Below are positions 34,424-44,683 of a DNA stretch of 64,000 nucleotides, one piece after another. The notes beneath the pieces are model-generated. The model was not told where the DNA came from, did not search any database, and saw nothing but the letters and a program-made list of their open reading frames with translations. Positions within the stretch are counted from its first letter, which is position 1; every line of letters starts with the position of its first letter. This stretch comes from Rhizopus sp. PT2906 (Eukaryota; Mucoromycota; Mucoromycetes; Mucorales; Rhizopodaceae), in contig JAMYHX010000093.1 of assembly GCA_025529335.1 (NCBI GenBank), forward strand, positions 46,815 through 110,814. The letters are read 5' to 3'. Made by a program: the position numbers and the translations under genes.

Positions 34424-35702
34424 AATTGAGGATTTTATTAAAAGAGAGAAAGAGAGAGAGAAAAGGGGAAAAATGAGGGGAAAATAATTAAAACTAATGC
34501 AACACTACACGTGTTTTATGTAACCTTAATTTACACAGATCAAATTTGCCCTTATTTCATCACTTTTGCCTTAGCTTTCTCTTTCTTTACTTTTATGTCA
34601 ATTCTTTTTAATAGATGATGATGTCTATATTACAAAGTGATTATCCTCTTTTAGTTGTAAATGAACTCTTTGGCTATATACTCAAAAGATTATATTTGGT
34701 TCATTGTTTACTTTAAATCAATGTGATTTAAATGTAAAAATGATATATTTAACAATCAAAATAGAGAAAAAGGTAGACTAGGATTCAACGCGCTTTAAAA
34801 TGTCCATTAGATGAATAGAAAATATAAGATGGCTAAGATAAATTATAGAACAAGATCATGACTGACTTTGAGGCATAATAAAAATAAAAATAGATCATCT
34901 TGTCTGTATGAAGTCAGTAAAGACAAATCATGTTTACTACAATGCTTAAAGAATTCATTTTATAGCAATTGACATGATGTTCATTTCCCGCTGCCAAAGT
35001 GTACCACATGCTTTGCACTACTTACATGTCAAAATTCTAGCCATTAAATGTGAGCTTTCTGGTATATGCTTGATGGATGTAAAATGTAGAATTAGACAAA
35101 GGTGGTTTCTTTATAGACAAAGAGACTATTATTGTGGACGCTTGATATAGAATTTTATGTGAGATTAATATGGCTATTGAAACTGTCGATTGATATCTTC
35201 TTGTTGTAGAATAGAGAATCATTGCTTGATAGCCTGGACCAAACTTTTGCTCAATCACCTGACCTTTTTTTCGTAATTTATTAAAGGGATATGTTGCTGA
35301 TTTTGTCTTTATCGAATATTCTAATTGTCTGATTTTAAGTTTAAATCAGTTCCTTGAACAGATATCCTTGCGTCAGCCAATGAGAGTCAGCCTTCATTCT
35401 GTTCTTGATCCACTGAACGTTTCCACTTGTTCAAAGTTTTTGCCTATTTTTAAATTAAATGACTGTGAATGGTTCATGCGGGAGTTGAAAATATATAAAT
35501 TGCGTCATAATGTAGGAGTTTTTGGCTTTTGATACACATACACACACAGACACACACACACGCACACGCTCGCACACACATATACACACACTTTTTTTCT
35601 TCCCCTTTCGCCCACGCACGCACACACACACAAACACACTACTTTACATATACCAAGAGATTTTTTCCCCCTTTTTCTTTTTTTATTTTCTATTTGACAA
35701 CC
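34424..35702. other. Divergent intergenic region with (CA)n-type tracts
   Basis: Promoter space between the RhoGAP gene (minus) and the endosulfine gene (plus). Bases ~35535-35640, just upstream of the endosulfine ATG, are dominated by imperfect CA/CG-interrupted (CA)n repeats followed by pyrimidine runs. They are probably in the 5' UTR or core promoter. No gene is supported; the minus-strand frames over the CA tract are repeat artefacts. Confidence 0.6.
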
Positions 35703-36130
35703 ATGAATCCAGCTCAAGCCAATAAAATTGATATTAGTGTAAGATTGCTCATTATACACATTAACCATGTACTTATTTGTTTTTGTAGAAATTAAGCGAA
35801 GAAGAAAGAAAGTTATTTCGCATGTATGGCAAACTTCCTGATCGTAAAGATCTCTTGGGTCATAAATTAAGAGTAACATAAAATAAGAGTCATCTTACTT
35901 CTTCATTCTTACACGCGTGTATTATATATATATAGGAACGCAAATACTTTGATTCTGGTGATTACGAACTGACCAAAGCTGGTAAAGAGTCCATCACAAC
36001 AATAGGTTCTGAGCACCCTTCTCCTGATACCATTCCTCACTCCAACCCTTCATCTCAACCTGGCGCAAGTCCCGCAAAAGAAAGCCCTTTAGCTGAAACA
36101 GGCACTGACGAAAAAACAAAAGAGGAATAA
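35703..36130 (+). CDS. Endosulfine/ARPP-19 family (Igo1-like) PP2A regulator, 104 aa
   Basis: Small protein that, once phosphorylated by Greatwall/Rim15 kinase, inhibits PP2A-B55. In yeast Igo1/2 drive entry into quiescence. Exons 35703-35738, 35789-35872 and 35936-36130. The signature KYFDSGDYELTKAG holds the phospho-Ser in FDSGDY, preceded by the conserved helix EEERKLFRMYGKLPDRKDLL. The rest is a disordered Ser/Pro/Glu-rich tail. The full conserved core is present. The stop is 38 bp from the convergent SPRY gene. Confidence 0.95.
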
Positions 36131-36168
36131 TAAAAAAACATGTTTATACCAATAAAGCCTTTTTTATT

Positions 36169-36987
36169 TTAAATGAACTGACCTGCCCAATGCTCTACAG
36201 GAAAGCGAAAAGGCAATTGGCCAAAGTTTACTTGAACCACGCCTGGTCCGTCTATACCAACGGATGGAAAATAGTAGTGTCTGGTCAGATTCCAGAAGGC
36301 AGTATCGATCATTTGACCATTCTTTGTAAAGTAAACATGTCCTGACTCTGGACAGTATCCACAGCCAACAGTATCACCTCGTCCCCAGCTTGGTCCAAAT
36401 GCTTGTCCACCCGTTGCATCGTCACAAAACTTGTGGCCATCGTCACTATGGTAGCCGACAGAAAACTTGTTCCAGCCTGGCATACGGAAGATAGGATAGG
36501 GTCGTGTGGTCAGACCGATGGCAACAACCGCATCTTTACTCACATCCTCGACAGTGATTTCAAAATAATGTTGTGTTTGTTGTCTGTATTCTGATCCGTA
36601 TTCCTCCAGCGTTAAAAACGGGTGAGATCCCTGTGCGGTCACATCGTGGTCCGGGATGACCTGTCTCAGTTGTGGCCAAAATCGGATCCTGTGTTGACTG
36701 TCTGTGATAAACGCCTGTCCTTGTGGGTGGCGGTAGAGTGCATTTGTCTGTGGTTCATTATCGATATGCATCACTCGTAGAAAACCATGTTGACGGACTT
36801 GGTCGACTTTATCTGTGGGAAAACAGTCTATTTGAGATAAAAAGGCCTGGATGAACATTTCACCTCTTTCATACGAATCGATTGTCGCGTCCTTGTATTT
36901 GCCGTATTGGTAGACAGCGTTATCGTTTGTTTGTATAGCATGGTCATAGCTCGGTGGTTCTTCTTCAAAATCTTTATTGTTGGACAT
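36169..36987 (-). CDS. SPRY-domain protein with PPSY motif (Ssh4/Ear1-like), 272 aa
   Basis: Single exon. The N-terminal EEEPPSYDHAIQ carries a PPxY motif that could recruit a NEDD4/Rsp5 ligase. The SPRY/B30.2 domain spans ~residues 100-255: HYFEITVEDVSKDAVVAIGL, MPGWNKFSVGYHSDDGH, GRGDTVGCGYCPESGHVYFT, YFPSVGIDGPG and VQVNFGQLPF. In yeast Ssh4 and Ear1, SPRY plus PY motifs act as Rsp5 adaptors for vacuolar sorting, but those are membrane anchored. No membrane helix is seen here, so the link is a family analogy only. Confidence 0.88.
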   Translation of the reverse strand: MSNNKDFEEEPPSYDHAIQTNDNAVYQYGKYKDATIDSYERGEMFIQAFLSQIDCFPTDKVDQVRQHGFLRVMHIDNEPQTNALYRHPQGQAFITDSQHRIRFWPQLRQVIPDHDVTAQGSHPFLTLEEYGSEYRQQTQHYFEITVEDVSKDAVVAIGLTTRPYPIFRMPGWNKFSVGYHSDDGHKFCDDATGGQAFGPSWGRGDTVGCGYCPESGHVYFTKNGQMIDTAFWNLTRHYYFPSVGIDGPGVVQVNFGQLPFRFPVEHWAGQFI

Positions 36988-37193
36988 TATTTATAAAAAG
37001 CAAAGGAAAAGAAAAATTGCTGAGCTTTTTTTTTTTTTTAAGAGAGAAACAGCAACTGAAAGAAAGAAGAGAGAGAGAGAGAGGAGAGCTAAAGTCACAG
37101 CCGTAAAAAATAATTTATTAATATAAAATGACTAGATGTGATTACGCATGTTTAGGTGTATATTATATATGTAAAGTGAATATATGTTTTATG

Positions 37194-38513
37194 TTAGCTT
37201 AGGTGAGTAGTAGAAGAAGAAGATGGAGGTAGAGGTGGTGGAGGATGTTCAGCAATGGCACTTTTTTGAATATCTGCTAAGCTTTTGACTCGAGTGAACC
37301 GACCAGCATGTTTCACAGAGGTACCATCTTCTTCCAGCTGCCTTTGCAGTAATGCTTCGCCTAATCTTCTTCTTTTCAGTTCTTCCTCTTCTTCGTCCAC
37401 TGGCATGTTGGCTCTAAATGGGTCATATGTCTCATTATTATAGGTCGTTGGGCGAGATGCGATGCTGGACTCTGCCATGGGAACACTGTCTGTTGAACGA
37501 TAACCCATGATGGGAGCCTGAGAATTCATAGATGTTGTGTCAAGAAGGAGCTTTTCATTGTTGACTTTGGCAGCATTGAGGCCTGCCTCGTTTCCATGAT
37601 TATTGTTGTTATTATTGTTACTGGTGTCAGTAGCTGTGATGATGGGTAGAAGTTTATTGTTCTTTTTGCTTTTACGTGAAATAATAGTTGTCCAAATGAG
37701 TGCTGCTGCACCGCAAATGAGAGCAATGACAGCAATAACAATTACAGCAATGGCCCATCCCGGTAATGGATTGGAAGATGAGGCTGCACTACCGTTTAAA
37801 TTGCTGTCGTTACTACTACTGTTTGAGCCATTGGATGGTGAAGTCGAATTCTTTGGCTTATTATTATTGCTGATGTTGGGCGATGCTATTTCTGCAAAAA
37901 GAAATACAGATAAGAAACATCAAAGGTAAACGTGTATCAGACTTTACGAGTTACGGTAAAGTTAAATGGTCGAGGAAATTGGCTGCTTGGATCTGATAGT
38001 TCTACGGTCACATTAGCTGTAGAAGGTAAATAAAATCCATACATGGTAATGTTTTGGTTTGTTGACGATGGTTTCAGGAACCAAGAATCATCTACTGTGA
38101 CTTGAATGCCTCCTGCTAGTGTATTGAGGTTGGAGTAGTTTTTGACGCTGACATATGCATAATTAATTATATTATATAGATAAAGATTCAAAGAGTCCTA
38201 AATAAATCTAATCAGAGACATTTTCCCCCTGTGTAAATAAAGAATATTTTACTGCATTAACATAAAATGGATTACTAAACAACAAAAAAGTAAGAAAGAA
38301 AAGAAAAGAAAAAAAGGGTTAGTAAAGGGGGTACTACACACACATACACATATACATAATGTATTTTTACTTGTATTTCCAAATAAAATAGTGAGTGGAT
38401 CCATTTACCCAAACATCAGATGGTCCTGGTAAGCAAGCAGATATTTCATTAGGTCTTTTCGAACATGCTTCAACTAGACTCGTAAAATCTTGATTGCTGT
38501 CAGTTTCTTCCAT
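37194..38513 (-). CDS. Single-pass membrane protein, Ser/Asn-rich stalk, PPPPLPP tail, 370 aa
   Basis: Not recognised. Exons 38513-38371, 38274-38253 (22-nt microexon), 38197-37948 and 37891-37194 (371 codons with stop). The N-terminal ~150 residues form a beta-rich extracellular-type domain (THYFIWKYNNPFYVNADSLN, GGIQVTVDDSWFLKP, STANVTVELSDP) with several N-x-S/T sequons. A Ser/Asn stalk follows, then one membrane helix (GWAIAVIVIAVIALICGAAA) and a basic stop-transfer (SRKSKK). The cytoplasmic tail has DEEEEELKRRR and a final HPPPPLPPSSSS. No cleavable signal peptide is visible at the chosen start, so an upstream exon may be missing. Possibly a wall-stress-sensor-like protein; no Cys-rich WSC domain is present. 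Confidence 0.72.
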
Positions 38514-41500
38514 TTTTTTTTAACAGAAAAAAGAAGAAGAAGAAGAGAGAAAGAGAGAGAAGAGCAGGTTTAAAAATAGAAAAAGATGTGGTGTTTGAAT
38601 ATAAATGCTTTTGTGACCAGCAATAAAAATAATTAAATTAGAAAGAAAAAGAGAAAAGGAAGGCTCTCTCTCTTTTTTGTATTCAAGGAGAAATAAATTA
38701 AAGAGAAATGATTTGTTAACACTTTATATATCTTAATCTTCCCCCGGTTAAATGTAATAGTAAAATGATGCTTGTGCTGTATGACAGAATACGGGGGAAA
38801 AAAAAGGCAGCTAAAGTACTTAAAACTCCACTCGTGATATATGTATATTCTTTATCCTCTTTCTTTTATACAATTATATCGATATATACTTTAATTGGAC
38901 TGCCTCTAATGAACGTGATCTCTCAGTAAATAATCTGAAGGCATAATAAGATCAATAGGATTATTTGTGATATAATAAAAAATAGCTGAGTTTCCAAATC
39001 AAATTGTACCTTTAAAGATTTGGAACCGTGGCTTTTTAATATCAGCTGCTGAAATAATTGACAAGCATTTTCTTTACTAGAAAAAGTAACCATTGGTCAC
39101 TTCTTTTTCATCAAATGTTGTATTTATATTGAACCCAAAACTAAAATCATCAATCTCATCCGTCTTCAGTTCCTTCCCTCTATTTGATTTTAGTTTTAAG
39201 CAAGCAAGCCTGCATAAAAAAGAGCCATATTTAGGAACCAATTTGCCATGGGTCGTATTTGTAAGAAACTATTTATGATAAAGAAAAATGTTCATCAAAG
39301 CGTACTGAATCTACTTTTTGCTTATACTTTAGATCCCTTTCTCAACATGGTATGATACCTTCGATCACCGAGTTGCTCATGACATCATTACCTTTGGACT
39401 TGGTAATGCGTGTAGGATATATCGCTATATGATTTGAAAGAGCCAACTTGGCTGTTGGCATGAGCTATTTGATAAAAATCGATTTTTTTTTATTGAGACC
39501 ATTGACAAAGTAACTAATTCTGATAGACATGGAAACATAAGCAATTGACCTTCATCGCAACGTCCATCGGAGAAACCGAGTACCAACAATGTTGAATTGT
39601 TGACAAGTAACAAACAATCTTTTTTGTCATCAGCAGCTTTCCTTTCGTAAACGGTTCCTAGAATGATAATATCCATCCACTAAATTATTGAACTGATTAT
39701 GGAAAGTCAAGTTGTGGTAGATTATGAACGCATTTAAGAAACAAACAGCACAAATGCAGATAATTACAGATAATTACACAAACATGTCTTTTAGCACTCG
39801 TGGTATATTAAATGCACCATCATAATGATCTTTTTGTGTCATTGAAACCATTAAATGTACCATATTCGACGCAACCGCGGCCTCGCCAGGTTTGGTTTAA
39901 TATTTATCAAATCCTTATAACTTGTTAGTTATCAGCTTTCTGTTTCTTTTCGCTCAACAAACAGAATGTATTTATATCAATATATGACTCACCATGGATT
40001 GTATTCCCGTCCGCTGTAAACGTTGATAATGCTAATGCTTCACAAATTCAAGATTGCAAATGATAAGGACGCAATTGAGCTTAACCGATTGTCAGTTTAT
40101 CCCATCACTGCCGAGGCTCAAAAATAGATACGTCGGAACATATAAGAAAGTCAATCGAGTTTGTACAAGGAAGAGCTATGGTCAGTCTTGGCAAAAATGA
40201 GTACTAACAATGCAGATAACCACAAACTGTTGTTGTAAATTCAAATAACAAACAGAATACTACGTTACAACCAATACAGCCTAGTACTATTGATTTATGA
40301 CTAAAGAAAATTGTGCAAGATGCAGACATTGATAGAGGTGCCTTTTCAGTACATTCACTCAGATCATGCTGCAGACACGAAAACGAACCATTGAGAGGAT
40401 TTCATACAATAAATAAAGCTTCATATTGAATGCCAAAGATTATAAACTGCCTTGTTTTGTTTACAAGCGTCTCAACCAGTAAGCTATGTATGTAACTTGC
40501 TTGTATCAATAAGGAGCACCTGTTAAACCTTAACCCACTTCATTTTTAAAATGCGACAACTTAATCTGGAATAACTGCAAAGCAGCTGTGAACGTGGCTT
40601 CATGTCATTCTTGTGTGTGTATCTCTACCAGATTCCTGTATAGTTACCCAACGTATCACGATTTTCTCTTTCTTTCCTTTTCTTTTTATATCCTTTGCTT
40701 CTGTAAATGGCGACTTTATCCTTTTTGCAGCTTCTTTTCTCCAAAAATTATATGAACCCTTTCAACGTACTCGTAAACGTGGCCTCCCTTTTTTTTTTTC
40801 TTGACTTGATCTTTTAAAGGCCGCGTCAACCCGTGTTACATTTGATGCTCCAGAAGCCATATTCATCCTGAGATCTTTGTTCCCCCCAAAAAAAAATTAC
40901 AAGGAATAACTTTATGAGCGCAAAAAAAGGTGATAAAAATTCGTCAAGGATACACAAGGCGCATTGATTTCCTCTCTTCACAATGGTAAGTTGGCTTTCA
41001 AGCGTTACAAATTTTGACATTTACGTTGAATAAACATGAATGCGCACATTATTAAAAAATATCGCGCATATTTTATGTAAAATAGGTTACAAGGTGAATA
41101 CCATGACAACAGCTTTCTTACAGGCGTTGGGGATAGGGTGATCATATTCAAACAGTCTCTTGACTGACATTTCTATTCATCCCCAGAGCTAGTATGTACA
41201 CGTAATATACAAACAGAATCAGAAAAAGGCAGTAAAGAGTGTTTATCTAAACTTTAAAAATAAACGTTTTAGCTGGATCCCAGAACTTCATCATCACGTG
41301 AATTGTCTGCGTGATTTTCTTGTTTACACCATTATCAAATGGACGCGTTGACTTGTCGGAAGAATGATCGGCAAGGGCTTAAGGGACTCATAGCATGGTT
41401 CATCTATTATTTATTAACATGCTGTGCTACTGCTTAAATTCATATAAAAAATTAAGCTACGTCATATGATTCCCAAAACAGTTCAAATAGAAAGACAGAG

Positions 41501-42389
41501 AAAGAGAGAGAGTCTTTTTTGTGTAGTCTATTTATGAAAGGAAAATACGATATTTTAAGCTCTGTGTCAATTGTAACCATCAGTGACCCGTATATGCATT
41601 TTCCATATGATTTTTTAGTAAGGGATCTGCTTCATCGCGGTAATAGCGCTGGTACTACTTGTCGAAAGAGGAATATAGTCCTTCCGTTAATTCTAGACGT
41701 TATTGCCTTTTAAGAGACAGGGTAGGACGAAAGAGTAATAAAAGAAAAGGAAGAGAGGCCCGTGTGTATCAATTTAGTTTCCATGACATCAAAGATATTC
41801 AAAAGAGTCATGCACATAATAAACAGAAAGAAAATAGATGCTGGCAGACAAAAAGAGTAAAGATCGATAAGACTTTGTTGTACAAAAAGAGCTGATTAGG
41901 AAAGACCAAGTGGAGTATGTCTATGTTTATACAGTTTGAATAAATCCGGCTATATCATATCGTATCATCACCTGAAAATGGAGGGTAGCAACTAATTGGT
42001 TGTACAAGGTAACTGTGCGTTCTTTGTGCACCATCATGCGATCATGATGAACTATTGAAAGATGGATTGAATGTGGCCTAGATTGGTTCATAAAAAGAAG
42101 AATAATGAATGAAGATAAAAACATATCTTTATTGTAAAAAGAAAGGAAGAAAGAGAGAAGGAGAGAAAGATAGGGTATGGGGTGAATGTAAAGGGCATAG
42201 TGATAAATTTCTTTTTAAAAAAGAGAGGAGAGCGTTTGAACTTTTAAGCCTAAGGTGAATCCATCTTTTTTTTTTGCGTAAAATAAATAATAATAATGAT
42301 AACAATAGCAATAATGATTTTTTTTGAATGTCTAATGATATTTTTTTTTTCTTGGTTAATGTTGTAGAAAGCCTCCTTATTTTTCTGTT
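38514..42389. other. Gene-poor 3.9-kb region
   Basis: Nothing convincing on either strand. Minus frame 39425-39676 (DKKDCLLLVNNSTLLVLGF) and a plus stretch 39230-39405 (PWVVF / PFSTWYDTFDHRVAHDIITF around a GTAAGA...TTTAG intron) are protein-like but isolated and lack start codons. Homopolymer T runs occur at 40788-40799. No repeat with clear ends is seen. Confidence 0.45.
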
Positions 42390-42564
42390 TTAGTGGTCTA
42401 AATGACAAAAATGATAAATGGCTTGCATAAACAAACAATAATGAGGGTTACTTACGACTTGATCGGCTGCAATCTGGACACCAACTTGTTTCAAAATATC
42501 TTCGATGAATAAGACAGTAGCTTTTACCACGACTGCAGTATACGAGAGTGGGTTGTGATTCCAT
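42390..42564 (-). CDS. Candidate Cys-rich microprotein, 38 aa, two exons
   Basis: Exons 42564-42456 and 42397-42390, joined through a GTAAGT...ATTTAG intron of 58 bp. The product starts MESQPTLVYCSRGKSYC and continues through HRRYFETSWCPDCSRSS to a terminal His-His and stop. Cys spacing C-x6-C ... C-x2-C plus His residues suggests a small zinc-binding fold. Evidence for coding: a perfect donor, a plausible branch region and dense Cys/aromatic composition. Weaknesses: very short, and only two coding codons follow the intron. It stands alone in a 6-kb gene desert. Not recognised. Confidence 0.45.
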
Positions 42565-44445
42565 ATTATTATTATAATACTTTTTTATTGTTGTAAGAAA
42601 GAAATAAAAAAGAGAGGGAGGCAAAGATTATCCTTCTAATATTTATAAGTGGCTTTTGGTCCCTCTTGTGAAACGAATCATGGGTGTGAAAAAAGGAAAA
42701 GGCCTGTTTTTTTTTTTGTTTTTCTTCTTTCCCTTTCAAACATCATCAGTCGATCATGGGAACAAAAATTCATTAGCTTTAATCAATCCTGCACTTTCCC
42801 TTTTGCTTACGTACTTGGTCTTAAGTAAAAAAAAAAAAATCATAAAGTGAACAGAGGCAGCCCCGTGATAGATGTTACATTTAAAATGCTTTTCTGTGTT
42901 CAAGCGGAATTTCTTTCTTTTAAGCTTGACTAAAAATGAAATGATTTATTTAGCACCTGAATTGAGTCATTTTCGCATCTGTTACCTATTCTTTTGCTTT
43001 CATTCGTTCAAATGAGTCTATGGAAATACGATGGAATTAAGAGGGGAAAAAAGGAAAAGCAAAGGAAGAAAGAAAGGGAAGGAAATTAAAAAAGGAAATT
43101 AGAGATATTGGCCTGAGCGTTTTCTGCCTGTTTACTAGAGTAACTATTAATCAGAGTGTGACTATAAGTCCTATCTACGGGTTTTCTTCAAATGCTATGA
43201 TTCGTTATCTTGGCTACTTCATTTACAGTGGGTGGCAACTAGAATATCTTGTATGATTCATTTGATGTCATAACAGATTGACATCAATAAAGAGAATGCC
43301 CAATGCTGTACCTTACTCGCTTAGTTAAATGCTTCCTTTTAAGCGTTACAACAGCGGATAAAATCGTTTTTCGATAGATAGCCTTTATACATTTTATCTA
43401 CATTTAAGCTATATTTGCTTGACTATCTCGATAAATGTCGATTTTATATCTTGTATGTTTTATAAAAACAAAAGAATATATAAAAAAAAAAGATGTACGT
43501 GATAGTGTAACCTTCAAAAAAAGGTACCAGCCAAAGAAAAAAAGACACAATAGAAATGAGCGTGCGTGGTAGCAATCCTTGAACAAACAGGTCTACCCGT
43601 GATATCAACAGACTACTCCGATATTATCACAGCAAGCTTTTTAAAGATGTACAAAGATGCTCTTCTTTTCTTTCCATTTTTGCTTGTGTATAAATTTAGA
43701 AGTCAACTTCACCCATATCTTCCTTTATCAAGTAATTTCCATTTATAGTAAACAATCATTGAGTCCAGGTGATGAAGCTGTGCGCAACATTGTAAATCAC
43801 AGGAAACTCTTCACTGAAAAAAAAAAAATCTTTGTGAAAAGAAAAGATCTTGTACAAATTTTTCCTCTTTTTATTATTATTGGGTGCTTATTTTACCCTT
43901 TTTCTTATTGACCTTTATTCCTTTTTTTTTTTTCTGTTGGTTGTCATAAACACGAATCATAATGCAGCAAAATCCACATAGTCAATTCTTTTCCCTGATA
44001 AACCGTCTTTGGTCTAAAATGAAACTATAGTTTTGATCCCCCCAACAGCCAACAAAATTTTGTACACGGACAGTCAACTGTTCAACTGACGGCCCTGATC
44101 AAAACAAAAAATTTTTGAGTCTTAATAGCCGTAAGACACATTGACATGGAAAAAGTACGTGCTTCATCTACACCACTCCTGGCCCATTCGTCCTTGAGCC
44201 ACGCTACTTTAGTAATTCAAATCAGACTTTGTAAACTATTTTTTTTTTTTGGTTAAACATCTGTTGATAATGTGCTCAAGTATCAAGTGCACTCTTTCTG
44301 AGTGATTACTTTATGAGGGAATGTTATCTCAAAAGAGCCATCTTGCCTTGGCCACAAAAGTAAAATGAATTGTTTATGCGAAGAAAAAAGGGGAAACATA
44401 ATCCCGCCCTGACTTGAACCAAATCAGCCAATAGGATCAACTCTT

Positions 44446-44456
44446 TGACTGAGTCA
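44446..44456. promoter_or_regulatory. Gcn4/CPC1-type site TGACTGAGTCA upstream of LEU1
   Basis: Contains TGAGTCA, the consensus of bZIP general amino-acid-control activators, 228 bases before the LEU1 ATG. Fits starvation control of leucine synthesis; binding is inferred. Confidence 0.6.
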
Positions 44457-44575
44457 CAAATAAGCAAGAGGTAAGGATGAATCTGTTTGGTCGGATCTGC
44501 AAATTGACAGCGAGAGGATCAAGAGGAATAAAAAAGGACTAGTTTGAGATTGACCAATCAATGGCGCTTATAGAT

Positions 44576-44582
44576 TGAGTCA
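44576..44582. promoter_or_regulatory. Second TGAGTCA site upstream of LEU1
   Basis: Exact bZIP heptamer 102 bases before the LEU1 ATG and about 25 bases before the TATA-like box. Confidence 0.55.
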
Positions 44583-44683
44583 AAATAAACACTTATGCTT
44601 TGGATTCTATATAAAAAAATTAGACTTTTTTCTTTTTCTCACTATCTTTTCTTACATTTACTTCTTTTTTTCTTAAAACTACA

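Larger units (their letters stand above)
42565..44683. other. Intergenic upstream of LEU1
   Basis: No gene is supported. The proximal 300 bp hold promoter-like elements: CCAAT-type boxes (GCCAATAGG near 44427, GACCAATCA near 44551), two TGAGTCA sites (listed separately), a CTATATAAAAAAAT TATA box near 44607 and a long pyrimidine stretch before the ATG. Confidence 0.6.

Noticed and set aside
35455..35879. Frames over the CA/TG tract on both strands
   Set aside because: Repeat-driven translations (Val/Cys or Thr/His runs) over the endosulfine 5' region.
39249..39405. Short spliced gene (PWVVF / PFSTWYDTFDHRVAHDIITF)
   Set aside because: Protein-like and with a good intron, but no start codon in frame and no recognisable family; left as unsupported.
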